Made by a program: the position numbers and the translations under genes. Of a stretch of 64,000 nt of DNA, positions 1 to 9,460 are shown in pieces. A model generated the notes under the pieces. The model did no database searches, was not told the origin of the DNA, and was given only the letters and a program-made list of their open reading frames with translations. Source of the stretch: Aurantiacibacter sp. D1-12 (GTDB lineage: Bacteria > Pseudomonadota > Alphaproteobacteria > Sphingomonadales > Sphingomonadaceae); contig NZ_JAPJZJ010000006.1 in NCBI RefSeq assembly GCF_028858515.1, positions 95,291 to 159,290 of the forward strand, written 5' to 3'. Positions within the stretch are counted from its first letter, which is position 1. Every line of letters starts with the position of its first letter.

Positions 1-1
1 G

Positions 2-238
2 GAATATGCGATGCTCGAGCTGCTCTCGCTGCGCAAGGGCACGACACTGACCAAGGAAATGTTCCTCAACCACCTTTATGGCGGCATGGACGAACCCGAA
101 CTCAAGATTATCGACGTGTTCATCTGCAAGCTGCGCAAGAAGCTTTCGAGCGCATGCGGCGGTGACAACTACATCGAAACCGTATGGGGCCGCGGCTATG
201 TGCTTCGCGATCCCGACGTAGAGGCAGAAGCTGCCTGA
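2..238 (+). CDS. ctrA: Cell cycle response regulator CtrA, C-terminal end (5' part outside window)
   Basis: This is the last 78 codons of an OmpR/PhoB-type response regulator; the receiver domain and start lie before the window. The visible part is the winged-helix DNA-binding domain, with the CtrA-typical stretches [32 protein letters not shown] and [12 protein letters not shown]. In alphaproteobacteria CtrA is the master regulator of cell cycle and motility genes and binds TTAA-N7-TTAA boxes. The near-identity to the CtrA family, as opposed to generic PhoB homologues, comes from the [19 protein letters not shown] helix. It is followed by a strong stem-loop. Confidence in the family is high; the protein is only partly visible. 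Confidence 0.95.
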   Translation, partial: EYAMLELLSLRKGTTLTKEMFLNHLYGGMDEPELKIIDVFICKLRKKLSSACGGDNYIETVWGRGYVLRDPDVEAEAA

Positions 239-317
239 GAAATTACCCGCTTGATTGAACCCCAAGCGATAATGTGACCTGATTTCGTCCAGTACTTCGG
301 ACGGGGGGTACCCGGGA

Positions 318-353
318 AAAGCCCCGGAAGCGCGAAACCGCTTCCGGGGCTTT
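318..353 (+). terminator. Rho-independent-like terminator after ctrA
   Basis: A perfect 15-bp inverted repeat (left arm 318-332, right arm 339-353) with a 6-base loop lies 80 bases after the ctrA stop. The right arm ends in TTT followed by CCTAC, so the U-tract is short. It probably separates ctrA from trmB. Confidence 0.75.
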
Positions 354-413
354 CCTACATCCGCGCGATGTGAAACTGGACAGCGCGTAGGCCAAACTCT
401 AGCGGACGCAGCC

Positions 414-1115
414 ATGAGTGCTTTTAAAGAAGGCGATCCGACCACGCTGAACCGGCTCTATGGCCGCAGTCAGGGTAAACCCCTGCGCGCCGGCCAGCAG
501 GACCTGGTCGACAATCTGCTGCCGCAAATCGCGGTTCCGGAAGATGGCGAGGTCACTGCAAAGTCGCTTTTCGGTGAAGACATGCCGCTGCATTTTGAGA
601 TCGGCTTCGGCGGCGGAGAGCACATGGCCTACCGCGCCGACCTGCTTCCAAACCACGGCTTTATCGGCGCAGAACCCTTCCTCAACGGCGTTGCACAGGC
701 GCTCGGCCATGTTCGCGACGAAAACCTGGGCAACGTACGCATCTATCATGGTGATGCGCTGCAAGTCCTCAATCGCATTCCCGATGACGCGCTCACCATG
801 GCTTACCTGCTGCACCCCGATCCCTGGCCCAAGAACAAGCATGCCAAGCGGCGGATGATGAATGATGGTCCGGTGCAAATGATCGCGGACAAGCTGAAAC
901 CGGGCGGCGAATTCCGTTTTGGCACCGACCATCCGATCTATGTCCGCCACGCGCTGATGGTGATGCGCCGCTTTACCGACCAGTTCGAATGGGTGATCGA
1001 CGGGCCGGACAAGTTCCGCAATCGCCCCTCCGGCTGGCCCGAAACGCGCTACGAATACAAGGCGCGCAACACCTTCGGCCACGAAGTCTGGTACTTCCGT
1101 TTCAGGCGAAAGTAG
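414..1115 (+). CDS. trmB: tRNA (guanine-N7-)-methyltransferase TrmB
   Basis: This 233-aa cytoplasmic enzyme methylates N7 of G46 in the variable loop of tRNAs using S-adenosylmethionine. It has the SAM-binding motif FEIGFGGGEH at residues 61-70, the TrmB signature HPDPWPKNKHAKRR at 134-147, and the GTDHPIY segment at about 170-176. The length is normal for the family. The first ATG has no strong Shine-Dalgarno sequence, but the N-terminal extension fits alphaproteobacterial TrmB. The stop lies only 3 bases from the convergent DUF1501 gene, with no room for a terminator between them. Confidence 0.95.
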   Translation: MSAFKEGDPTTLNRLYGRSQGKPLRAGQQDLVDNLLPQIAVPEDGEVTAKSLFGEDMPLHFEIGFGGGEHMAYRADLLPNHGFIGAEPFLNGVAQALGHVRDENLGNVRIYHGDALQVLNRIPDDALTMAYLLHPDPWPKNKHAKRRMMNDGPVQMIADKLKPGGEFRFGTDHPIYVRHALMVMRRFTDQFEWVIDGPDKFRNRPSGWPETRYEYKARNTFGHEVWYFRFRRK

Positions 1116-1118
1116 CGC

Positions 1119-2228
1119 TTAGGCCCGCAAGGCTGCGAGCGCCCGATCGCGATCAATCCCGAAATGATCGGCAACCGCGCGAGTGGACAATTCGAGCAGA
1201 TCCGCGGTCGGGCGCAAATCCCGATTCTGGTAAAGCTGTCCGTCGGCCAGCCCCGGCCAATCGGCGACGACCGGAGGGCCGGCCTCCAGGCCGCCGCCCA
1301 GCATCAGTGCGGCTGAAGCCGTGCCGTGATCTGTGCCCTGCGTGCCATTGACCCTGGCAGTGCGGCCGAACTCTGTCGCCAGGATCACCAGTGTGTCTTG
1401 CCATGCCCCTGCGAGGCCATCACGCAGAGCGCCCAGCAGACTGTCGAGCCCTGTCAGCTGATTTCCAAGACGCCCACGCTGCGCCTGATGGGTATCCCAG
1501 CCGCCGGTTTCGATCATCAACACACGCGGACCGCCGGCGGCAGTCATCAATTGCGCAGCGAGCAAACCGACATCACCGCCATTGCGACCATTATCGCCGC
1601 CGATATCGCTTGCCAGCATCCGCGTTCGCAATGCCTCGCCCCATAGAGGAGCAAGCTGGGCATCTTCTTCGTAAAGCGTAGTCAGTTGCAGCAGCAGATC
1701 ATCGCTGGGATCAGGCAAGCGATCGGTTGAATAGGTGGCCACGGGTATTTCTCCGCGCATGGAGAGAGGCACGGTCGGGGCCATGGCCATCGGCCCGGGT
1801 GAGTCGGGCAAAAGCGGAAGCAAGCGACCGAGCCACCCGGTTCGCAAACCGTAAGGCTGAGAGGCACCTGTTTCGAGAATGTTCTGGCCATCGAAATGCG
1901 AACGCTCACGATAGCGGGTCGCCACCGCATGAAAGCCACGACCCTCGCCTTGCCGCATCAACTGCGCCGTACGTGCCAATGCAGGGTGGAGCGCGAAGAA
2001 CCCGTCGATATCGTGCGCGTCATCATCGACGAGCGCGCCGCGCAAATCACGCAAAGCCGGATCACCGTGCGGCTGCAACAGCGCCAGCCCGTCCGCTGCT
2101 CCGCGCTGAATGATGTAAACGAGCCGTTTTTGGTGTTCTTGTCCGAATGCGATTGAGGGAAAACTGATCCCGGCAGCTGCAATGGCGGATGAAACAATGA
2201 GACGGCGACGGGAGATTGGCAGGATCAT
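1119..2228 (-). CDS. DUF1501 domain protein, probably Tat-exported
   Basis: This 369-aa protein belongs to the DUF1501 family, which has an alkaline-phosphatase-like/sulfatase-like fold and unknown substrate. The chosen ATG at 2228 has GGAG eight bases upstream and gives an N-terminus with three consecutive arginines (residues 7-9) followed by a hydrophobic stretch and an AFG-Q cleavage-like site near residue 29, as in a Tat signal peptide. Further motifs are ETGGWDTH and TEFGRTARVNGTQGTDHG, which are typical of the family. It starts 4 bases after the stop of the DUF1800 gene. The two families are commonly encoded as a pair, so one transcript is likely. Confidence 0.9.
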   Translation of the reverse strand: MILPISRRRLIVSSAIAAAGISFPSIAFGQEHQKRLVYIIQRGAADGLALLQPHGDPALRDLRGALVDDDAHDIDGFFALHPALARTAQLMRQGEGRGFHAVATRYRERSHFDGQNILETGASQPYGLRTGWLGRLLPLLPDSPGPMAMAPTVPLSMRGEIPVATYSTDRLPDPSDDLLLQLTTLYEEDAQLAPLWGEALRTRMLASDIGGDNGRNGGDVGLLAAQLMTAAGGPRVLMIETGGWDTHQAQRGRLGNQLTGLDSLLGALRDGLAGAWQDTLVILATEFGRTARVNGTQGTDHGTASAALMLGGGLEAGPPVVADWPGLADGQLYQNRDLRPTADLLELSTRAVADHFGIDRDRALAALRA

Positions 2229-2232
2229 GATA

Positions 2233-3642
2233 CTATCTCCGCAGGAATTCCGGACTAGCCAGCAGCAGCGCAAACCCCACGCCCCGCGCGCTCCGCGATG
2301 CCTCGATCGCATCAAGCGTTGCCGGCCGCAAAGCATCACCAAGCACTTCTCTGGCCCGCGACACAGCATCTATTCGCCCGCCCGGCCCAGACGCCAGGCG
2401 ATTGGCAATTTCTACCCTCGTCAGAAGCGCACCGGGCGAGGTCCAGTCCTCCGCACTGTCGCTCCAACCGGCAGGGTGCCCCGGACGCCACAACGGCTGG
2501 CCCAACATTCCCAGCAGACGCAGAGGCGCGTGACCTCCCAGCATCTCACCGCCAGCCGCACGCAAACTTGCGACCAGCCAATCCCACGGGTTGCGAAATT
2601 TGGTGCGCTCGGCAGCCCACACTTCCGGTTCGGCAACAAGCGCCGCGTAAACCGTGGGCAGGTGGCCTCCACTTCCCAGGAATGCACGCTCGAGTCTGGC
2701 AATCGCGGACGCAGGCGGATCGTCGGATATGAAATGCTTGGCCAGCTTGGTAGCAATATGCCGTGCCGTTGCCGGATGGCCGGCAAGGTCGGCGATAATA
2801 GCTTGCGCCTGTTCCGCACCATGATCCTGATATCGTCGGCCCATTACGGTGCGAACACCCGGCTCATGCAAGGCCGGCACGAAAGTCGTTTCACCCGGAG
2901 AACCTTCCGCAAAGCGAGCCGCACGACCGCGAGCGAATCCGGCTACCGTCCACCCGGTGAGTGCCCTGGCAAGTTCGGTCACGTCTTCTTGCGTGTATCC
3001 CGTGCGGACACCCAGCGTATGCAGTTCCATCAACTCACGCGCCAGATTCTCGTTTAGCCCGAGTGCGCCCGCACCACGGCGGCGGTTCACACGTAATCCG
3101 GCTTCGCTTCCCGGACCTGCTGACCGCACCTGATCAAGGAATACCAGCATAGTCGGATGACCTACTGCAGAACGCAGCAGCTGGGCAAAATTGCCCATCA
3201 CATGCGGCCTTATCGCGCGGAACTCGTAGTCAGCCGCCATCGAAGCGAGCGGTAGCTTGTTAACCGAGACGGCGAAGTGGTTGGACCAGAAGTGCACCAG
3301 CCTCTCGGCGAATGGCGTACTCGTCGCGACGGCATGGGCAAGCCGTGCAGCGCCGCTGATCCGCGCCTGCTCCTGATTGTCCCGGCGTATGGCCCGCATT
3401 CCTGAACGTGCCGCTTGTGAATCGGCACCATCTCCGCGAGCTGCAGCGCGTAGCCCGGTCATGCGCACATAGTCGGCGGCAATTTCAGATATTGAAGGAG
3501 AGCCATCCAGGGCGGTCGGCGAATGATCGAAACGGCGCAGCTGATCGTGCAGATAGCTACGCACATCCTCTCGAGGCACGCGGCTATCAGGCCTTGCACC
3601 AAGACCAAATCGATCATGCGTTATGCTCAGCGGATCAGCCAT
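2233..3642 (-). CDS. DUF1800 domain protein
   Basis: This 469-aa protein belongs to the DUF1800 family. It shows the usual N-terminal HDRFGLGARP-like start (residues 9-18) and the conserved FWSNHF segment at 118-123. The central NENLARELMELHTLG stretch, followed by a helix with TQEDVTELARALTGW, is also diagnostic. The molecular function of the family is unknown. It is the promoter-proximal gene of a two-gene unit with the DUF1501 protein. No signal peptide is obvious with this start. Confidence 0.9.
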   Translation of the reverse strand: MADPLSITHDRFGLGARPDSRVPREDVRSYLHDQLRRFDHSPTALDGSPSISEIAADYVRMTGLRAAARGDGADSQAARSGMRAIRRDNQEQARISGAARLAHAVATSTPFAERLVHFWSNHFAVSVNKLPLASMAADYEFRAIRPHVMGNFAQLLRSAVGHPTMLVFLDQVRSAGPGSEAGLRVNRRRGAGALGLNENLARELMELHTLGVRTGYTQEDVTELARALTGWTVAGFARGRAARFAEGSPGETTFVPALHEPGVRTVMGRRYQDHGAEQAQAIIADLAGHPATARHIATKLAKHFISDDPPASAIARLERAFLGSGGHLPTVYAALVAEPEVWAAERTKFRNPWDWLVASLRAAGGEMLGGHAPLRLLGMLGQPLWRPGHPAGWSDSAEDWTSPGALLTRVEIANRLASGPGGRIDAVSRAREVLGDALRPATLDAIEASRSARGVGFALLLASPEFLRR

Positions 3643-3705
3643 GACTTAACGTCATAACCGATCCACATGAACCTGAGTGTACGAATTTGTCGTAATGCGT
3701 CGCGG

Positions 3706-5967
3706 TTACCCTACGATCCCTGCACTCGCGAGCACGGCCAAGGTCAGCACTTCGGGCGCAATCGCGGTCATCGGAGCGATCTGGACGGGCTTTTCCATGC
3801 CGATCTGCATCGGGCCGATGGTCGCATCACCGCCCAGTTCGCGCAGCAGCTTGGCCGAAAGGTTGGCGCTTTGCAGGCCGGGCATGATGAGCACGTTCGC
3901 CGGGCCGGAAAGCCGGCTGAAAGGATAGAGCGCCATAACCTTGGGGTTGAGCGCCGCATCAGGGGCAATTTCGCCCTCGTACTCGAAGCCCGGATCCTCG
4001 GCATCAAGGATCGCGACCGCATCACGGATATTGCCGAGCCATTGGCCCGCCGGATTGCCGAAAGTAGAATAGGACATGAAAGCGACCCGCGGTTCATGCC
4101 CCATGCGGCGCGCAACAGCCGCGGTTTCCTTGGCAATATGGGCGAGTTGTTCGGCACTGGGCCGCTCGTTAATCGTCGTATCGGCAAGGAAAGTGGTGTG
4201 GTTCTTGCCCACCACCATGTGAATGCCAAACGGTGTCGCACCCGGTTTCGGATCGATGACCCGTGCTACTTCGCGCGCAGTCTGGCTGAATGTACGGGTG
4301 AGGCCCGAAATCATCCCGTCACCGTGACCCAGGGCGACCAGCAGCGCTGCGAAGACGTTACGTTCCTGATTGACCATCCGGCGCGCATCACGCTCGGTAT
4401 AACCGCGGCGCTGGAGGCGCTTGTAGAGGTAGTCCACCATCGGCTCGATATCTTCAAAGTTTGCCGAATTGGCGATCTCGAAGCTTTCGGGATCCTCAAC
4501 AGAGAGCTCGCGCAGCTTCTCCATGACTTTTTCGGTCCGGCCCACCAGAACCGGCGTCCCGTAGCCGAAATCGCGGAACTGGATCGCAGCGCGCAGAGCC
4601 ACTTCCTCTTCCGCTTCGGCAAATACCATCCGCTTGGGATTGGCCTTGGCATCTTCATACACGCGGGTGAGCGCGGATGACGTGGGGTTGAGCCGCGAGC
4701 GCAGCTGCAGGGTGTATTCGTCGAAATCCTTGATCGGTGCCTGCGCGACACCCGAATCCATCGCCGCCTTGGCCACCGCGCAGGAAACCCGCTCCATCAG
4801 ACGCGGATCGAACGGGGCGGGAATGATATATTCGGTGCCGAACTTGTGGTTGATGCCGTAAGCAGCCGCCACTTCTTCCGGCACTCGCTCACGCGCCAGC
4901 TCGGCAATCGCCTGCGCCGCTGCGACCTTCATCTCCTCGTTGATCGCGGTCGCCTGTACGTCGAGCGCGCCGCGGAAAATGAAGGGGAAGCCGAGCACAT
5001 TATTGACCTGGTTCGGGAAATCACTGCGCCCGGTAGCGATAATCGCATCGGGGCGAACTTGCTTTGCCTCGTCAGGCATGATCTCGGGCGTCGGATTGGC
5101 CATCGCAAAGATGATCGGACTGTCCGCCATCTTCTTCACCCATTCGGGCTTCAATGCACCTGCCGCTGACAGGCCGAGGAAGATGTCCGCGCCTTCCAAC
5201 GCTTCTTCGAGGCTGCGATGCGGCGTATCGACTGCATGCGCGCTCTTCCACTGATCGACACCATCGCGGCCGGGATAGATCGGTCCGGAGCGGTCGCAGA
5301 CGATCACGTTTTCGTGCGGCACGCCAACCGACTTGATCAGCGCGGTGCAGGCGAGCGCCGAAGCGCCCGCACCGTTCACCACCATCTTGCAATCTTTGAG
5401 ATCGCGCCCGGTCAAATGGGCTGCATTGATCAAGCCGGCAGCAGCGATGATCGCAGTGCCGTGCTGGTCATCGTGCATGATCGGAATGTTCATCCGTTCA
5501 CGCAGTGCCTGCTCGATGATAAAGCATTCGGGCGCGGCAATGTCTTCCAGATTGATGCCACCGAAGCTCGGTTCCATCAGAGCAACCGCTTCGATGAACT
5601 TTTCGGGGTCTTCTGTGTCCAATTCGATATCGATCGAGTCGACGTCGGCGAAGCGCTTGAACAGCACCGCCTTGCCTTCCATTACCGGCTTGGACGCAAG
5701 CGCGCCGAGGTTGCCGAGGCCAAGGATAGCCGTGCCGTTGGAGATCACTGCGACAAGGTTGGAACGCGCGGTATACTTTGCGGCATTGGCAGGATTTTCC
5801 GCAATCGCTTCAACGGGGACTGCAACGCCGGGCGAATAGGCGAGGCTCAGATCGCGCTGGGTTGTCATCGGCTTGGAAGCGATGATCTCTATCTTACCCG
5901 GCCGAATGGTCTCGTGATAAAACAGCGCTTCGCGGGCGGTGAAGCTGCGGTTGGAATCTTCTGACAA
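3706..5967 (-). CDS. maeB: NADP-dependent malic enzyme (malic + phosphotransacetylase-like domains)
   Basis: This 753-aa enzyme oxidatively decarboxylates malate to pyruvate with NADP. The N-terminal half is the malic enzyme (LAYSPGVAVP at 43-52, dinucleotide-binding GLGNLG at 83-88). The C-terminal part, from about residue 430, is the phosphotransacetylase-like domain found in large MaeB proteins, which is usually allosteric. I chose a TTG start at 5967: it is preceded by AAGGAG eight bases upstream, and the resulting N-terminus MSEDS matches the family. The in-frame ATG at 6081 would add 38 residues of unlikely sequence. It is divergent from mutS. Confidence 0.93.
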   Translation of the reverse strand: MSEDSNRSFTAREALFYHETIRPGKIEIIASKPMTTQRDLSLAYSPGVAVPVEAIAENPANAAKYTARSNLVAVISNGTAILGLGNLGALASKPVMEGKAVLFKRFADVDSIDIELDTEDPEKFIEAVALMEPSFGGINLEDIAAPECFIIEQALRERMNIPIMHDDQHGTAIIAAAGLINAAHLTGRDLKDCKMVVNGAGASALACTALIKSVGVPHENVIVCDRSGPIYPGRDGVDQWKSAHAVDTPHRSLEEALEGADIFLGLSAAGALKPEWVKKMADSPIIFAMANPTPEIMPDEAKQVRPDAIIATGRSDFPNQVNNVLGFPFIFRGALDVQATAINEEMKVAAAQAIAELARERVPEEVAAAYGINHKFGTEYIIPAPFDPRLMERVSCAVAKAAMDSGVAQAPIKDFDEYTLQLRSRLNPTSSALTRVYEDAKANPKRMVFAEAEEEVALRAAIQFRDFGYGTPVLVGRTEKVMEKLRELSVEDPESFEIANSANFEDIEPMVDYLYKRLQRRGYTERDARRMVNQERNVFAALLVALGHGDGMISGLTRTFSQTAREVARVIDPKPGATPFGIHMVVGKNHTTFLADTTINERPSAEQLAHIAKETAAVARRMGHEPRVAFMSYSTFGNPAGQWLGNIRDAVAILDAEDPGFEYEGEIAPDAALNPKVMALYPFSRLSGPANVLIMPGLQSANLSAKLLRELGGDATIGPMQIGMEKPVQIAPMTAIAPEVLTLAVLASAGIVG

Positions 5968-6107
5968 CGTGGATTCTCCTTGTTCGCTGCTTCGCATAGA
6001 GCGATTGCGTGTGAAACGATAGAGGGTGCGCCAAAGGTGAGACAGGGGATAGCCTTGCGCCATGCCCTTCCCGAATCGCAACGAGTCCCGCTAGCCATGA
6101 TCGCGCA

Positions 6108-8732
6108 ATGGCTGGCTCCGCAACTCCCATGATGCAGCAGTATTTCGACCTTAAGGTCGAGGCTGATGATTGCCTGCTGTTCTATCGCATGGGCGACTTC
6201 TTCGAGCTGTTCTTCGACGATGCGAAAAAGGCCGCAGCCGTGCTCGATATCGCGCTCACCACGCGCGGTGAGCACAATGGTAAACCGGTGCCGATGTGCG
6301 GCGTCCCGGTACATTCGGCAGAAGGTTATCTCGCACGACTGATCAAGGCCGGGTGCCGGGTCGCGATTGCCGAGCAGGTGGAAACGCCCGACGAGGCCAA
6401 GGCCCGTGCCAAGCGCGAAGGCACGCCCAGTTCGAAAGCCCTGGTGAAGCGCGACATCGTGAGATTTGTGACCGCCGGCACGCTCACCGAAGAGGCACTG
6501 CTCGAACCGCGACGTGCCAATATGCTGGCGGCTGTATGCGAGGTGCGGGGCACCTGCGGGGTGGCGAGCTGCGATATCTCCACCGGCGTGATGGTGCTGG
6601 AAGAGTGCGCGTCCAAGCGATTGGGCGCGGTGCTCGCACGGATCGGCGCGAGCGAAGTCGTGGTGCCCGAAGGTTTCGAAGACGCGCCCTACGAAGCGGT
6701 CGAGCGTCCGCAACGCACTTTCGCCAGCGAAGCGGGCGAAGCGCGGTTGGCCAAGCTGCACAACGTAGCGACACTGGATGGGTTCGGACAATTCAGCCGT
6801 GCGATGCTGGCGGCGGCGGGAGGGCTCGTTGCCTATCTTGAGCATGCCGGCCGTGGGCATATGCCGCTGCTCCTGCCACCGGTTGCGCGGCAGTCAGGCG
6901 GGCACATGGCGATGGACGAAGCGACGCGCGCCAGCCTCGAGATCCTCGCCAGCCAACAGGGCGGACGAACCCACTCGCTGATCGCCGCAATCGACCGCTG
7001 CGTGACAGGTGCGGGTGCGCGATTGCTGGCGGAAGACCTGTCTGCACCGCTGGCAGATAGAAGCGCGATCGAGGAGCGACTGGCACTCGTCGCCTATCTT
7101 CACGCCGATCCCCTGCTGCGCGGTGATCTGCGCGGCCTGCTGCGCGCCCTGCCCGATATTGGCCGGGCACTCGGCCGCCTGGTGGCAGGGCGCGGCAGTC
7201 CGCGCGATCTTGGTCAGGTTCGCGATGGCCTGATCGAAGCGCGGCGCATCCATGACATATTGGCAGTAAAGGCGGACAAGCCTGCCTTGCTCGCTCGCCT
7301 GCTGCCCGCACTCACCGGGCATGCCGAACTGACCGACCTGCTCAGCCGCGCGCTCGTCCCCTCGCCGCCTACCGAGCGGCAGAACGGTGGCTATATCGCT
7401 GGCGGATACGATCACGCGCTCGACGAATTGCGTGAAGTCTCCGGCAATGCCCGCCGTGCCATCGCCGCGATGGAGGCGCGCTATCGCGAGGAGACCGATA
7501 CCCCCTCGCTCAAGATCAAGCACAACGGTGTGCTCGGCTATTTTATCGAGGTGCCTGCCAAGCACGCCGACAAGTTGATGGCGCCCGACAGCGGCTTCAC
7601 CCACCGCCAGACGATGGCCAACGCCGTGCGCTTCAATTCGCTGACGCTGCACGAAGAGGCCGGACGGATTGCCGAAGCGGGCGGCCGTGCGCTCGCAGCC
7701 GAAGAAGCGCACTTCGAGGAACTGACCGGGCATGTCGACAACCGCCGCGAGGAGATTGCCGCCACCGCCGCTGCCCTTGCCCGCCTTGATGTCTCCGCTG
7801 GTCAGGCCGAACGCGCGAGCGAAGGTGAATGGTGCAAGCCCGAAATCGCTGAAGACCCTGTGCTCGCTATCGAGGCTGGCCGTCATCCGGTGGTCGAAGG
7901 CGCACTGGCACAAACGGGTGAGCGCTTTGTCGCGAATGACTGCACACTGTCGGCAAGCGACCGCCTCTGGCTGGTCGGAGGGCCGAACATGGGCGGTAAA
8001 TCGACGTTCCTGCGGCAGAACGCGCTGATCGTGCTGATGGCGCAGGCAGGTGGTTTCGTTCCCGCCAAGGCAGCAAGGATCGGCCTGGTCGACCAGCTGT
8101 TCAGCCGCGTGGGTGCATCGGACAATCTTGCCCGCGGCCGATCCACCTTCATGGTCGAAATGGTCGAGACCGCAGCGATCCTCAGCCAAGCGAGCGAACG
8201 CAGCTTTGTCATTCTCGACGAAGTCGGGCGCGGTACCAGCACCTATGACGGGCTGGCGCTGGCATGGGCGGTGGCCGAAGCGATACACGAAACGAACAAG
8301 TCACGCTGCCTGTTTGCCACGCACTATCACGAGATGGCGCGGCTGGCGGAGACCTGCGAGGCACTCAGCCTGCACCACGTCCGTGCCAAGGAATGGAAGG
8401 GTGATCTCGTCCTCTTGCACGAGCTGGCAGAGGGTGCGGCAGACCGTTCTTACGGCCTTGCCGTCGCCAAACTGGCGGGTGTTCCTGCCCCTGTCGTGAA
8501 CCGCGCAAAGGGTGTGCTCAAGAAGCTGGAGAAAGGCCGCGAGGAAACCGGCGGTCTGGCTGCGGGGCTGGGCGAGCTTCCGCTCTTTGCCGCTGTTGCG
8601 GACGAAGACGAGACCCATGGCGATGCCTTGCGCGAAAGGCTCGATGCGCTTGATGTGGATGCCCTCGCCCCGCGCGATGCGCTGGAATTGCTGTATGAAT
8701 TGAAGCGTTTGGCGGAGCAAACCGCAGATTAA
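6108..8732 (+). CDS. mutS: DNA mismatch repair protein MutS
   Basis: This 874-aa protein recognises mismatches and starts methyl-independent or directed mismatch repair with MutL. The mismatch-contacting Phe-x-Glu motif is F31-x-E33 within GDFFELFFDDA. The ATPase has Walker A GPNMGGKST at 625-633 and Walker B ILDE ending at D704-E705. The length is close to other alphaproteobacterial MutS proteins. The start codon at 6108 has only a weak ribosome-binding site. It is transcribed away from maeB. Confidence 0.97.
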   Translation: MAGSATPMMQQYFDLKVEADDCLLFYRMGDFFELFFDDAKKAAAVLDIALTTRGEHNGKPVPMCGVPVHSAEGYLARLIKAGCRVAIAEQVETPDEAKARAKREGTPSSKALVKRDIVRFVTAGTLTEEALLEPRRANMLAAVCEVRGTCGVASCDISTGVMVLEECASKRLGAVLARIGASEVVVPEGFEDAPYEAVERPQRTFASEAGEARLAKLHNVATLDGFGQFSRAMLAAAGGLVAYLEHAGRGHMPLLLPPVARQSGGHMAMDEATRASLEILASQQGGRTHSLIAAIDRCVTGAGARLLAEDLSAPLADRSAIEERLALVAYLHADPLLRGDLRGLLRALPDIGRALGRLVAGRGSPRDLGQVRDGLIEARRIHDILAVKADKPALLARLLPALTGHAELTDLLSRALVPSPPTERQNGGYIAGGYDHALDELREVSGNARRAIAAMEARYREETDTPSLKIKHNGVLGYFIEVPAKHADKLMAPDSGFTHRQTMANAVRFNSLTLHEEAGRIAEAGGRALAAEEAHFEELTGHVDNRREEIAATAAALARLDVSAGQAERASEGEWCKPEIAEDPVLAIEAGRHPVVEGALAQTGERFVANDCTLSASDRLWLVGGPNMGGKSTFLRQNALIVLMAQAGGFVPAKAARIGLVDQLFSRVGASDNLARGRSTFMVEMVETAAILSQASERSFVILDEVGRGTSTYDGLALAWAVAEAIHETNKSRCLFATHYHEMARLAETCEALSLHHVRAKEWKGDLVLLHELAEGAADRSYGLAVAKLAGVPAPVVNRAKGVLKKLEKGREETGGLAAGLGELPLFAAVADEDETHGDALRERLDALDVDALAPRDALELLYELKRLAEQTAD

Positions 8733-8755
8733 CCGCCAAGCGTTACCGTGCGCCC

Positions 8756-9004
8756 ATGCGTGGATACATGTTCAAGAGCAGGATAGGGGCGCTCGTTTTC
8801 GTGGGCGGCATACTGTTTGCCGTGTTTCGCATGGTCGGGACCGAGGAGAACGCCGGCGACCTGCTCACCGCGACCGGTCAGCTTGAAGAAAAGCGCGCTG
8901 CAGCCAGAGGGCAAGGCGCACCCGAGCCGGCGCAAAACCAGTCTGCCAATGCCCCTGCCGAAACCGGCGGCTGGGGTGACGGCGGCTTCGGTGAAGAGAA
9001 GTAG
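8756..9004 (+). CDS. Small single-pass membrane protein, hypothetical
   Basis: This 82-aa protein has one hydrophobic segment at about residues 9-26 (IGALVFVGGILFAVFRMV). A charged linker rich in Glu, Ala and Gln follows, ending in a Gly/Trp-rich tail. A second ATG at 8768 is an alternative start. It follows mutS by 23 bases on the same strand and could be co-transcribed. I do not recognise a family; codon use and a stable open frame are the only support. Confidence 0.6.
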   Translation: MRGYMFKSRIGALVFVGGILFAVFRMVGTEENAGDLLTATGQLEEKRAAARGQGAPEPAQNQSANAPAETGGWGDGGFGEEK

Positions 9005-9043
9005 ACCCGGGAACCCGCATCCAGCCCCGTTCATTGGCTGATC

Positions 9044-9460
9044 ATGGCAGACGGGAATTTTAGTGGCGAGAAGGACCAGTCGACCGCGATGGCGGAAGAT
9101 CGGACCGACTGGGCCGAAGACCGCACAATCATGGCGCTCGAACGCACTTTCGCCGGCTGGATGCGCACCGCATTTGCCGCGATTGCGATAGGCATCGGTT
9201 TTCGCGCCCTCTTCGGCGAGTTCGAGCCGCCGTGGCTCGCCAAGGCTATTGCCACGATGTTCATCGCACTCGCGATTGTGTTTGCCATCAGTGCAGAACG
9301 GCGGGCGTGCAGGGCGTTCAACCGCCTTTCATCGCACGCGATAGACTCGCCCAAACTGCCCAACATCCGTTTTATTGCCTACGCCATATCTGCGGGCGCC
9401 GCGCTGCTGATTGCCGCGCTTTGGGTGCTGAACGACGGAACTATTGCCGAAACCGCCTAA
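9044..9460 (+). CDS. DUF202 (YidH-like) membrane protein
   Basis: This 138-aa protein has the DUF202/YidH hallmark EDRTIMALERTFAGWMRTAFAAI-type region at about residues 25-48: an acidic-Arg stretch, then ALERT before the first membrane helix. Three hydrophobic helices lie near residues 40-57, 68-86 and 112-130. The function of YidH-type proteins is unknown. Its stop codon overlaps by 4 bases the stop of the convergent cobalamin adenosyltransferase gene. Confidence 0.8.
   Translation: MADGNFSGEKDQSTAMAEDRTDWAEDRTIMALERTFAGWMRTAFAAIAIGIGFRALFGEFEPPWLAKAIATMFIALAIVFAISAERRACRAFNRLSSHAIDSPKLPNIRFIAYAISAGAALLIAALWVLNDGTIAETA

Noticed and set aside
2182..3057. 291-aa open frame on the plus strand
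   Set aside because: It lies antisense to the well supported DUF1800 gene, has arginine-rich composition typical of GC-rich shadow frames and no ribosome-binding site.
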